Shown: positions 31,853 to 42,226 of the stretch, in pieces
Layout of the letters: the number at the start of each line of letters is the position of its first letter
Position numbering within the stretch: position 1 is the first letter of the stretch
DNA from: Lithodes maja
Lineage: Eukaryota > Arthropoda > Malacostraca > Decapoda > Lithodidae
DNA: 64,000 nt
Direction of reading: 5' to 3'
Assembly (NCBI GenBank): GCA_037953745.1
Contig: JBAKBP010003169.1
Span: 62,001-126,000 of the forward strand
Made by a program: the position numbers and the translations under genes
Notes under the pieces: generated by a model
Seen by the model: only the letters and a program-made list of their open reading frames with translations
Databases searched by the model: none
Told to the model about the DNA's origin: nothing

Positions 31853-32034
31853 GTGGTGACGGTGGCTCACAGACATGTGATTTAGACTACTTAAAGATTA
31901 AGGTAGTGGGCGGGGTGAGAGTTCATTAGGATTCCAAGGGAGGGCAGCCCAAATGTTAGTCCCATCCCACCCCATCTTATACTAATACACTACAGCTGTT
32001 GGTGCATTACACACACACACACACACACACCATT
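31853..32034. other. Unassigned stretch with (CA)n
   Basis: Includes a CA repeat at 32009-32030. The LINE-D frame starts directly after it. Confidence 0.6.
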
Positions 32035-33608
32035 AATGTACCGAACGAAGTGGAAGCATTATGGATCCGAATCACTCCCTCCTTACACCCCAGACATGTT
32101 GCATATATTATTTGTTGTGTTGTTTATCACCCCCAAGACACCATACACGTGATTTACTCCTACAACATATTTCTGATACGTCTGACTTTTTAAAATTACA
32201 GTACTCATCATCTAAATTTATTATATGTGGTGATTTTAATGAAATAGACACGTCTGACCTTCAAACACACCTTCAGCTAACCCATGTAGTAAATTTCCCT
32301 ACACACCATAATAATATTTTAGATATAATCCTAACAGATATGTCAAACCTTTATGAAACCCCGATTCCAATGTCGCCATTTGGACGAAGCAATCACACCT
32401 CTGTTTTCTGGACTCCCAAACCTACTTTCGCTCACACAAATAAGAACAAAACACACACGTACAAACCTATAACCGACTCGGCAATTCGACTCTTCGGTGA
32501 TTGGATTGTTCGATACCCATGGGTTGAGGTGTTAACTGTTGAAGATGTTTATCGCAAATGGGAAAATTATCTCAATACTATTAATATAGCCTACCAACAT
32601 TTCTTCCCTGAAAAAACTGTAATTACTCACCAGTCTGACCTCCCTTGGATTAATTGCCGTATTAAACGCCTTATGCAACAACGTGACAATGCCTTTAAAG
32701 CCAACAACACCACCCTTTGCAAATCACTTCGAAACAAAGTTATTAGAGAAATTAAAATGGCAAAAAAGACTTTCTATCCCAACAAAATACAACACTTGAA
32801 ACACACAAACATTAGTGAATGGTTTAGCCGAATTCAGGAATTTTGTGGCCTTAAGAACCGACCTTCTACCTTCCCGTGTGTCAACCATCTCACCAGTAAT
32901 GAAGCAGCCGAGACAATAAATAATCATTTTGCCTCTATATGTCAACAACTTCCCAAGCTCTCTCATGATCAGCTCCCAGCATACCTCCCTGCCCCCTCCC
33001 CCCCACCTATCGTATTAGAGTACGAAGTTTGCCGTCGTTTACTGATTCTCATACCTAAACGCTCCTCCACTCCACTCGATCTTCCTATCCGCTTATACAA
33101 AGAATTTGCTCCTGAACTTTCCTTACCTCTCACATCCATAATTAATGCTTCCTTACAACAATCCAAATGTCGTAAAGATTGGAAGCATTCCTATGTCACT
33201 CCAATCCCTAAATCTTCAAACCCTCAATCTCTTAATGAACTACGGCCCATAGCTATTACACCTATTCCTAGCCTTATTTGTGAAAGTTTTGTAGCTGAAT
33301 TGGCTTACAAAGATATATACAATAAATTAGACTCGTGCCAGTATGGAAATATTAAATCCTCATCCACCTCACACTACCTCATCAGTTTTCTTGACTTCAT
33401 TCATAAAATTTAGACCGCCGAAACACGTCAGTAACAGCAGTATTCATAGATATAAAAAAAAGCCTTCGATCTAGTGAACCACACCATTATAATTAAGAAA
33501 GCACTACAACTTGGCCTCAGAGAATGTCTTACCTCCTGGTTGGCGGATTTCCTCAACGACCGTCAACAATCCGTCCGCTTTCTAGGCAGTATCTCCAGTT
33601 CACAAACA
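32035..33608 (+). pseudogene. LINE family D, part 1: endonuclease end and RT start
   Basis: A LINE unrelated at the family level to A. It opens in one frame (NEVEALWIRI, IICCVVYHP), shifts near 32150 and continues to the TAG at 33411-33413 with FIICGDFNE (endonuclease), a region up to the RT entry (WKHSYVTPIPK, NELRPIAIT) and SCQYG. After further indels the KAFDLVNHT block (about 33464) and LADFLNDRQQSVRF follow. 5'-truncated, next to a CA repeat. The rest of the same element is at 33785-33991, 39234-39400 and 41351-42000. Confidence 0.85.
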
Positions 33609-33784
33609 CTTTTTTTTTTTTTTTTCTATATTCCAACTTACAGTACTTCCTCTCGGGCATAGGCTGAGAGCCTTAACATTCACTGCTTTACAATGAACAG
33701 TGAAGCCCGTGAGGTCTTGTTCCAGTCTAGGGAGTGAGACATGTGAAGCACGTAGAGTACAACGAGCACCTGCCATCTTACTTG
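33609..33784 (-). mobile_element. Poly(A) retroposon inserted in LINE D
   Basis: About 175 bp, with a run of T on the plus strand at 33609-33626 that is a poly(A) tail on the minus strand. It is flanked by ACTT and splits the RT frame just before the CGLPQG box. The minus strand is open through most of the insert but I do not recognise the product; it could be a SINE or a short LINE end. Confidence 0.65.
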
Positions 33785-33991
33785 CGGTTTGCCTCAAGGG
33801 ACACGAATGGGGCCCCTCGGTTATTTAATACTCAGCAATAACGCCCTTCAAGACTCAGAACTCAAATGGAAATATGTTGATGATTCCACAATAGCCTCTT
33901 CCATCAGCAACGCTTCTCCAGACTACAGCATTTTCCATGCCAACCTAGATGCCCTACTGACCTGGACACAATATAATGATGTCACTATTAA
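33785..33991 (+). pseudogene. LINE family D, part 2: RT active site
   Basis: Continues LINE D with GLPQGTRMGPLGYL and the catalytic YVDD box (about 33872), then WTQYNDVT. It is interrupted after ATTAA (33987-33991) by the long-LTR element; the frame resumes in register at 39234. Confidence 0.85.
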
Positions 33992-34024
33992 TGAAATGCT
34001 AGGTTTTTCCAGGTTAAATAGGAA

Positions 34025-34222
34025 TTGAAATATCCCCAGGTCCACATTTAGGATCCATTCCTGGTACCTGGCGCGGGGTACGAACCTCTGAAGGGAATTT
34101 AACCCCCCTAAAAACCCACAGATTTTGAGATGCCTTGGGTGGGGTTCGAACCCTGGTTAGTGACGCACCACCATCACCACCAGGCCCGCGCGCTAACCCA
34201 CTGTACTACCACGGACGTACTA
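34025..34222 (-). mobile_element. tRNA-derived SINE
   Basis: The minus strand has box-A-like GTGGTAGTACAGTGGGTTAG near 34213-34194 and box-B-like GGGTTCGAACCCC near 34152-34140, then a unique body toward 34025. Inserted within the long-LTR element; boundaries approximate. Confidence 0.65.
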
Positions 34223-34410
34223 AAAGTATAGCAACCTTAGTCCGATTTTTAAGAACCAGGTGATAGTCTCGTGGTGTTTTTCACGTGATGAGTTTATTGG
34301 ACTTACCATCTACGACTAATTTACGCTATACCTGACGTCAACTCGGGTTAGTATTATTGTGGGTGCGGGACATTTTCGAGGGCATTACACCACATTCCTT
34401 TTTAGTTAGG

Positions 34411-35372
34411 CTAGTCCCTAGCCTCGTAAGGGGTTAAGGTATCTACCTCCTCCAGGGTTTCCTCGGTATCTTCTGAGGTCATGTTAGGGTCTATTTCTCC
34501 CGTGTGTCTTTCTTCCATCTCTTCCTCTTGTCCCAACTCCTCTTCATTTACAGAAATGCGAGGAGTAAAGGGGCGAGGTTTGGCAGAGTCACGAATTTGA
34601 TGGAAAGCACACTGAGCATTACAGGCAGGGAAATCATAGGGGTTGATAATGACTAAGGTAGGGTTTTTACTTTGGTAGGTGTTGTAGTTCCTGTTCCAGT
34701 TGAAGATTCTGCGTGGCTGGGTAGTTTGGAACCGGGGTCTACTGGGTTGGGGCTTGCCGGAAGGGTAGGTGGGTCTGTTGTTGAAGGATGAGGCTGGGTG
34801 GCATTCTTGGAGTTTTGGTGGTCGGGTTGCTGCGGGTGTGTGGGAAACTTCTTGATTGCAGCGATTTGGGTGGGTGCTTCTGTGCGCACGGCCAAAATAC
34901 GTCGGATCGTGATGAAATCTTTTTTGTATCCGACGAAATCGTGGACACGGAAATGGTCTTTTACTGCTGAGGGCAATATCGACACAAGGTTGACCAGAAT
35001 TTGCTGTTCTTGTTGGATTCTGGTCAACGTGGGGAAAGAAATGTTTATGTGTTGGGCAATCTTATTCACTGTGGCATCTAAATCGCCTTCGAATTTAGTG
35101 TCTTGGATACGGGTGTGGGCCACGAAAACGCCCAACGAAGGCTTAATGGCTTCTATCACTATTGGGCGAAAATCATCCCAGGTGAGAGCAGGGTGCACTT
35201 GATAGGCAACCAGGGAAACGGCTTTTCCCAGGTGCGTTAATGTTACGGCTATTTTTTCTGCGTCCGTGGTATAAACTAGGTCAAGTACGGGTTTTACTAT
35301 GTCCATGAATGTTTCGATCTCATAAGTTTCTCCATCATAATGTGGGATGGGAATGTGAGAACGGTGCGCCAT
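34411..35372 (-). pseudogene. Gag-like gene of the long-LTR element, frameshifted
   Basis: Starts at the ATG at 35372 (MAHRSHIPIPHYDG), about 80 bp after the primer-binding site. The first ~180 residues are helical and capsid-like (LTHLGKAVSLVAYQ, LVNLVSILPSAVKDHF). The frame opened at the ATG ends at 34653, but a better C-terminal part in another frame (Asn/Arg/Pro-rich, then NPYDFPACNAQC and an acidic tail ending ARD) runs to a TAG at 34411-34413, implying a frameshift near 34820. The open frame also runs backward into the LTR, which is accidental. Capsid identity is inferred from position and composition. Confidence 0.55.
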
Positions 35373-35435
35373 GATGTTCTCGTGTTCTGGCTGTTCCAAA
35401 CTTGCAATGTAATGCAACCTTTTATCCGAATCAAG

Positions 35436-35453
35436 AACCACCGCTGCCGCCAA
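35436..35453 (-). other. Primer-binding site of the long-LTR element
   Basis: Immediately after the LTR end (CATAACA) the minus strand reads TTGGCGGCAGCGGTGG. TGG in this place is expected for pairing with a tRNA 3' CCA. The tRNA identity is not determined. Confidence 0.65.
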
Positions 35454-38400
35454 TGTTATGCCCTGTTTTTCTACAGGTTTAACTTGGGTAATGTGAGTTC
35501 TAAATGACTGGGTATATAAGGCTGCATGCACAATACAAGGTATGAGGAATAGAGAACACAAAATAAATACACGGTAACACGACACAAGTTCAAGTTTATT
35601 GAAGTAAGTAAATAAAGAGCATGGAAAGATAGTAATTCTCGTACAAAACAAATAATAGAAGGGAACTGCTAGCATTAGCGGATCTGGATGGAGCCTAGTC
35701 TCCCACTTCCAACGTTGAGGTATACTCTTCTGATCACGGGTTTAATTAGCAAGTTTTATTTTACTGGAAGACCTCAATATATTCATGTAATTCAATTTCA
35801 CTGATTTGATCTCTTACTGGCTGGTCGCGTGCCCAAGTAGCAGCTCACAGATAGGATTAGAAACGCGTATATTGTAGAATACGGAATCTCTAGTAACCTC
35901 ATGGGGGTACTGATCTAAGGTTTATATTCTTATGGCAGAAATACGTAGAACACAAATCAGTGGGCGAACGTTAGATATCACTAGGGTTTTAATATCTGAA
36001 TAAGGTAATTACGAGAGTCAATGTCGCCTGTTAATTAATGAACACTGATACGCTTAGTACGTCCCAAATGGAATGGTTAAATATGAGTTACACTGGGCAA
36101 GGTTATAACCACTTCATAGAAAGTTAATAAGTGAGTGTCAAACTGGTACTATAACACTTAGTACTAGTAACATGAATCTTGAATAGTATTTGTAGGTCTG
36201 GTCCTGGTTATCTTGCTTACGGTGATGTTGGGGGCTAACGACTGGTTCCTCGGCCGTCCAGGTGGTCCAAAATGTAGGAAGTTCTCAAGTATGATTTCTT
36301 GACGATCGGTGCTGGCTACACACTTATATACCCACGAATTTGTGTGAAGGTTATAAGGTGCACGTTAGAACTTGTACATGGACAGCTCTTCTATTTAACT
36401 TCTGCCATGGAGTCTGCCGGCTCGGGAATCTCTCAACTCAGGAACAACACAAGGGCAGAGCTAGAGGTTAACTTCAGGGTAGTGGCCACTGGTTGGTGTC
36501 TAACTTTCAACTGATTTGACTGGGGGCGGGAGCTAGGTTTATAGGCTCGGTTCTGGACCCTGTAGACAATAGGGATCTCGAGTCTTATGGACTTATTTGA
36601 GCTCTCAATAGATATGGGGACTGGGTAAGATGGTGATTACTGTTGTGGCACATGGCTATAGGAAGCCTTTAATTTGTGATATAACTGAGCCTTAGTAAAA
36701 GGTACTATTTTGGCTATACTGGAAGTATTTATGGAAGGGAGACTGGATCTACTTTGCGGGGAGGACTGGGACAGCTGTGATTATTATTATTATTATAGGG
36801 GCATCTCTCTTATATTGCTCAGTCTTTGTTCTATTGCATACCTGAGGTGCTAATTTGACTATCCGAGTATGCAAAACAGGTGGATGGGTTATTGTGGGTA
36901 TAGAGAAGTGAGTAAGGGGGTTAGACATGTATGGTTAGTTCATTGATAGGAAGAATTCCTAGGCTACCTGGCAATGACCCGGAAGTCAAAACAGGGGTCA
37001 GGTATACCTCCGCGGGGGTGGGGGTCTCCCTCCTCGGGTGGGTAAAAAGGGGTAGCCGGGCGCTCTCCCTCTGGGATGGGAGTCCGGCGGCTGTGGCTAG
37101 GGGCTTGCCATATCACCAGTGTTTGTAATAACCCTCTGTTTATGAGACAGATGTGGGTGTTCTTAATATAAAAACCGAAGGTGCCTTGGCTAGCTGGGTG
37201 TACTCGGTTGGCTGTTAATTGCATGGCTTGCTGGATGTGGTGGAGACTGGTTGTTAACTCTGCCACATTTATCTGGAAGTATTGCAATAACCTGGCGAGG
37301 CGGCGAGCCTTGCACCGACGACCATGGGGTGCAGGGTTGTGAATGGGTTGTAAGAGAATAGATGGCATGCAAGGGGTTAGTAAAGTTCTAATGTTGTTCT
37401 GGCCTACTAAGTGAAGGTAGGCTGGATAGGAGTATATATATAAAAGGTTGGAGAGCGTTAGCAACGGAAAATTCAAGGATCTTCAAGAGGTATGAGAGAG
37501 AGGCTAGGTCGGACAAGAGTCGAGAAGTGCGGGTGTCTTAATGAGAGGGGGGGGGGAAGCTCAGGGGCTACAGGGAAATTTGCCCCTAAGGTCCCTGGGC
37601 GTGGGGGTGGCATTAGGCTACAATTGATTTTGGAGTTTGAAAAGACAGTGAAAGTACGTTAGTCAAATGCTACCGGGGGATGCAAATACGGGGTGGTATA
37701 TGAGTCTGGAAAAGATAGAATCATGTGGACTGTGGGGCGGTGGGGGAGAAGGAGGTTAACTGTAGGTGTGTGCGTGACTTGTGGATAAAGTAAGGAAAAA
37801 CATGGTGTATTATTTCTCGTACATACGAGGGGTTATGGACCTATTATTTGACACGCTTTTTGTGTACGTCTAGGTGTCCCTGGGAACTGCGTTTTCTATG
37901 AAATATAGACCCAAGGAAAGCGGCAGTTCGTAGGGGTACTGCGTTATTGTTTCGAGGTACTATGATAGATACTGGTAACAAAGGTTATCTATACAATCTC
38001 TGGTTGGGGTAAGGATTACGTTACAGCATGGTGGCTAACATCTGTAGTCATGGCTGTCTAAGTCTTATGGGGGCAATCGTTCTATATCCTGGTGTACCCG
38101 TGGGTATCTTTAATTTCTTATGAGTTTGGACATGTGGTTTCTTTATAACATCTACTTCTCGGATGTAAGAACATACATAGATATAATTATGGCTGTCTGA
38201 TGTGTTGGCATTGGCTCAACGTAGGGATAGGGCATGGGTGTTTTTAATATGAATGTATATTCTTGTTCATCATCGTGTAGGTAGAATCGGGCGGGTAAGG
38301 GGTGTAGTACACGAAGTAATATGGCGTAGTGTGGACTGTGGATACGAAGGAGGTAAGTGGAAGACGTATGACAATTATGGAAAAGTAAATGGAAAACGGT

Positions 38401-39228
38401 GAACACAATGGCGGATAAAGATACTTAACCTAAGGATTGAATACATAGATTTTATGGGCGATGAGTCTTCAGAAACTTAGTCTGGCAAGACAAGATATGT
38501 TAGGGAATGTTCATATTAATACTTAACCTAAGGATTGAATACATAGATTTTATGGGCGATGAGTCTTCAGAAACTTAGTCTGGCAAGACAAGATATGTTA
38601 GGGAATGTTCATATTAATACTTAACCTAAGGATTGAATACATAGATTTTATGGGCGATGAGTCTTCAGAAACTTAGTCTGGCAAGACAAGATATGTTAGG
38701 GTATGTTGATATTAATACTTAACCTAAGGATTGAATACATAGATTTTATGGGGGCGATGGGTCTTCAGAAACTTAGTCTGGCAAGACAAGGTATGTTAGG
38801 GTATGTTAATATGAATATCTTAAACCTCGGGACAGCATGGGTGTATTAACTTCTAAGGTATATAACATCTACTTCTCGGATGTAAGAACATACATAGATA
38901 TAATTATGGCTGTCTGATGTGTTGGCATTGGCTCAACGTAGGGACAGGGCATGGGTGTTTTTAATATGAATGTATATTCCTGTTCATCATCTTTGTAGTT
39001 AGGAGTGTAGGACACGAGGGGGTAGTGTACGTGAGGTGTGGAAAATGGTCAGTTTAAAAGGGGTATGTAGGTGCGGCCTGGAGCTGCTTAGCCCTGCGGG
39101 CTTGGGCCTGTCTGAATTGGCTGGCTCGGTCAGCTGGTCCTTTCGTTCTGTGGACCTTTCTTTCGGGTGTTTCTGTGTGGTGTTCGCTCGTGGCTTCTGT
39201 GGTGGGCTTCTTGTTCTGGGGCATTTTA
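35454..39228 (-). repeat. 3775-bp LTR of the nested element
   Basis: Plus-strand start TGTTATGCCCTG and end GGGGCATTTTA. It aligns to the solo LTR at 22012-25229; the extra length comes partly from a 98-bp minisatellite (38425-38816). A 56-codon basic frame (39054-39224, minus) starts five bases inside the 5' end. Its differences from the solo-LTR version are mostly amino-acid-changing. Confidence 0.8.
38425..38816 (-). repeat. 98-bp minisatellite, four copies, inside the LTR
   Basis: Units begin TTAACCTAAGGATTGAATAC at 38425, 38523, 38621 and 38719. The sister LTR has this unit essentially once (about 24485) followed by a partial second start (about 24583). Confidence 0.9.
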
Positions 39229-39398
39229 ATTAACCTAAACAAAACACTTGTCATGAACTTCAATGTTGCTTCTAAACCCATCCTCAAACCCACCCTCAAG
39301 CTTGGCAATCACACCCTCGAGATAGTTCAGTCCACTAAATTACTCAGTGTTTTCCTTCAGCAAAAACTACTCTGGGATAAACATGTTAACACCATAGC

Positions 39399-39400
<2 letters not shown>
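39229..39400 (+). pseudogene. LINE family D, part 3: after the RT palm
   Basis: From 39234 the frame reads LNKTLVMNFNVASKP and LWDKHVNTIA, in register with part 2 when the ATTAA insertion is removed. Ends at AGCTA (39396-39400), duplicated on the other side of LINE E. Confidence 0.85.
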
Positions 39401-39430
<30 letters not shown>

Positions 39431-41345
39431 TTTATTCAGTTAGCAATTTACAGAGTTGGTACCACATAGTTTGTTACAAATATGACATGTACCAGCCTTG
39501 CATAATTCCAACTAAGGATAGCCCAATAAGGCCGTTAGGCGTATTTCCATTGGGGTCCTTGTGGGATTAGGTTAGCTGGGGAAAAAAGGGGGAGGATAAA
39601 GAAATGGATACTTTAGAAAAAGTATTTCTAGGGGGTTATTTTAAGATACCTTACATCCTATAGTAAATATCAGTAATCCGTAATCAGTAATCATTTCAGT
39701 TTGGTTTGTCTATCTCTTGTGTCGCATTTAGTAGTAGACATAAGCTTGGTGCTCCCTTCTCGCAGCTGTCCGGTTCAGGTGTTCCTTCAGGCTACGTCTG
39801 AAGGAATACAGTGTTCTCTTTTCACGGACTGACTGGGGTAGGTCGTTCCTGTCTTTGATGGCGGTGAAGAAGAATGTTTGCTTACCCTGTCCTTGGATTC
39901 TCGGGACCTTAAAATTAAACATCCTGTTTCTTGTATTATGTCCACTCCTCTCATTTGCTTTAACAAAATCATTCTTTAGGTACTCTGGAGCTCTGTCATA
40001 GAAAATTTTGAAGGCATTAGTGAGCCTGATTTGTTTGGCCCTGTCAGCGACATTGAGCATACCTAGTGACTGAAGTTGTTCCTGGCCAACATGTGATCTG
40101 GGTCCTAGGTTCAGCATGAACCTAACCATTTTATTTTGAGTGACCTGAAGTTTGTGCTGTGCTGATTTAGATGATGCAGAGTACCAGGATGACACAGAAT
40201 AGTCAAAATGACATTGAACAAGCGCTTGGCAGAGGGTCTTTTTGGTCGCCGCGGGCAAGCATCCCACCTGTCTATACAGGTATTTTATACGTGCTCTACA
40301 CTTACTCAGGATAGATTCCAAAATTGTTTCACCTGACAAACTCGCGTCCAGTTTTAGTCCGAGATATTTAACTTGTGACACTGTTGTTATAGGAATATCA
40401 TTACAGTTGACCGAGAAGCCCACAATGTCTTTCAGTTTGCGTTTTGTTCCACATAAGATGGCTTCCGTCTTGCCCAGGTGAAGAGATAGTCTATTGTCCA
40501 CTAGCCATTCACTACATGCTTCTAGTTCTTTGGAAAGTGAAGCGGCAATACTTATTGGGTCTTTTCCTGAAACCAGGAGCACGCTGTCGTCTGCATACAG
40601 TAATAATTTACATGAGACGCTCAGTTCCATGTCGTTCACATAACAGAGAAAGAGTAAGGGACCAAGGATGCTTCCCTGCGGGACCCCACAGTTAATTGGC
40701 ATAGGATCAGATATATTATCATCAATTTTGACTCTTTGGGTTCTACCACTAAGATAAGATTTAAACCAGTTCACAGATCCTATGCCCATTGCTTGTAGTT
40801 TATTACATAGGATATCATGGTCTACTGTGTCAAACGCTTTTTGTAGATCAAGAAGAACCATACCGGTGTAGTTACCTTTAGACATTTCTTTACGAATGTG
40901 ATCCGTTAAGTGGATGAGACAGGAGTCTGTCGAGTACATGCATCTGAAACCTGATTGAAACTTATAGAATAGATCATTTTGTTTGAGGTAGTGTTCAATT
41001 TGGGTGTATACCGCTCTTTCAAGGATTTTAGATACAATACATAATATGCTAACTGGTCTGTAGTTACCAACTTCTAGTTTATTTCCTTTCTTGAATAGAG
41101 GGGTTACAATAGCTTCCTTCAGTTCAGCAGGTACAGTGTTGGTGTTAATTGACAAGTTGATGATGTGAGTTAGGGGGCCTGCTATACCAATGGCTCCATC
41201 TCGTAGAAATTTGGCAGGAATTTTGTCTGGTCCTGTGCTTTTATGTACATTTAGGTTAGACAGCTCGTCAAAAGTGTATTTTGGTGTAACATTTTGCAAT
41301 CCAAATGTGTTTGGGTGTATGTCTTTATCTCTGTAGAAATTTCGA
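39401..41345 (-). mobile_element. LINE family E, 5'-truncated, nested in LINE D
   Basis: 1945-bp insertion with target duplication AGCTA (39396-39400 and 41346-41350). The minus strand has an open RT frame, a ~290-bp 3' UTR, an AATAAA at 39431-39436 and an (AAT)n tail at 39401-39430. Truncated in the part that joins the endonuclease to RT. Its simple-repeat tail differs from the 8-bp tail of families A and B. Confidence 0.88.
39728..41299 (-). CDS. LINE-E reverse transcriptase, open 523 codons
   Basis: Uninterrupted RT region of a Jockey/CR1-like LINE protein; homology extends upstream of the first ATG to about 41340. Motifs in order: KSTGPDKIPAKFL (about residue 14), FKKGNK and NYRPVSIL (about 69-85), LDLQKAFDTVDH (about 148), GVPQGSILGPLLF (about 205) and the catalytic YADD (about 235), followed by the usual LINE C-terminal region ending AYVYY. 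The endonuclease domain is lost through 5' truncation, so the copy cannot move alone, but the absence of stops in 523 codons points to recent insertion. Confidence 0.88.
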   Translation of the reverse strand: MQNVTPKYTFDELSNLNVHKSTGPDKIPAKFLRDGAIGIAGPLTHIINLSINTNTVPAELKEAIVTPLFKKGNKLEVGNYRPVSILCIVSKILERAVYTQIEHYLKQNDLFYKFQSGFRCMYSTDSCLIHLTDHIRKEMSKGNYTGMVLLDLQKAFDTVDHDILCNKLQAMGIGSVNWFKSYLSGRTQRVKIDDNISDPMPINCGVPQGSILGPLLFLCYVNDMELSVSCKLLLYADDSVLLVSGKDPISIAASLSKELEACSEWLVDNRLSLHLGKTEAILCGTKRKLKDIVGFSVNCNDIPITTVSQVKYLGLKLDASLSGETILESILSKCRARIKYLYRQVGCLPAATKKTLCQALVQCHFDYSVSSWYSASSKSAQHKLQVTQNKMVRFMLNLGPRSHVGQEQLQSLGMLNVADRAKQIRLTNAFKIFYDRAPEYLKNDFVKANERSGHNTRNRMFNFKVPRIQGQGKQTFFFTAIKDRNDLPQSVREKRTLYSFRRSLKEHLNRTAARREHQAYVYY

Positions 41346-42000
41346 AGCTAGTGCTTCTTCTTATCGTGCTACACATGTTACGCACCCTGAAACAACTAGG
41401 GGTTCCCAGAGATGATATGCTACTTTTATACAAATCTTTTATATTACCCAAACTCTGCTATGCTTCACCCGTTTGGTCATCCTCTCTCAACTTAACCCAA
41501 AGAAATAAATTAGAAAAAATTCAGAAGAGAGCACTCAGAATAATGTTAGGGGCCAACTACACCACTTACCAAGATGCATGTAACCTAATTAACGTCCTCG
41601 CCATATCTAACCTCTACGAACAACACCTTCAGCAGTTCTCCAGCAAACTACTAAACAACATGTGTACATTATTATTATTATTATTATTATTATAACCCCA
41701 TACACCGGCACCTACTACCTCCCGACGCCCCTCCTCCTCTACGCGCTCTTCGCCACTTCAACCGTATTGTCCCCGTAAGAGCACCACGGACTGACCGCTA
41801 CAAGAACAGCGCCATTCCTTCAATAATGTTAAGGTCTTAAACAATCAATAAATTATATACATATTTTTCATTGTAAATTAGCCTGTTAGCTCCTGTGTCA
41901 ATTTTAATTTTAATTTTAACTATGTATCAACTTCCTTGTATATTTTCAGCCTTCGGGCTGCTTTTGTGAATAAACCGTTAATTATTATTATTATTATTAT
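41346..42000 (+). pseudogene. LINE family D, part 4: C-terminus and 3' end
   Basis: Resumes LINE D after LINE E with LHMLRTLKQLGVP, YASPVWSSSLN and KIQKRALRIMLG. One frame change lies near 41375. An (ATT)n tract at 41669-41693 interrupts the C-terminal coding part; after it the frame reads to a TAA at about 41838. The 3' UTR contains AGCCTTCGGGCTGC and AATAAA, and ends in (ATT)n at 41976-42000. Confidence 0.8.
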
Positions 42001-42003
42001 GAT

Positions 42004-42077
<74 letters not shown>
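42004..42077. repeat. (CA)n(TA)n microsatellite
   Basis: Short CA run, then about 60 bp of TA. Confidence 0.95.
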
Positions 42078-42080
<3 letters not shown>

Positions 42081-42226
42081 TATTGTCAATAACTGCTTAC
42101 TATTTTACAATAGAACATACTCATACATAATTTACACTTAAAGAATTTGATTGTGATTGGATTTAAGTTATCTGTTCTGGCTATCTAATTCTATCCTTTT
42201 GAATATTTAATCAACTTTATTTGCAT
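42078..42226. other. Unique spacer before the satellite
   Basis: No repeat or gene seen. Confidence 0.5.

Larger units (their letters stand above)
33992..39228 (-). mobile_element. Long-LTR retrotransposon (subfamily 2), gag only, nested in LINE D
   Basis: 5237-bp insertion flanked by the 5-bp duplication ATTAA (33987-33991 and 39229-39233). Removing it restores the LINE-D frame exactly. Read on the minus strand: a 3775-bp 5' LTR (39228 to 35454), a primer-binding site, a decayed gag (35372 to 34411), about 190 bp of unassigned sequence, a tRNA-type SINE, and finally about 40 bp resembling the LTR 3' end (GAAAAACCTAGCATTTCA, against the normal LTR end). No protease, RT or integrase. It is either a non-autonomous family member or an internally deleted copy. 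Confidence 0.8.

Noticed and set aside
34653..35675. 340-codon protein starting at 35675
   Set aside because: The first ~100 codons read through the LTR and primer-binding site, which cannot be coding in the retroelement; the gag start at 35372 is preferred.
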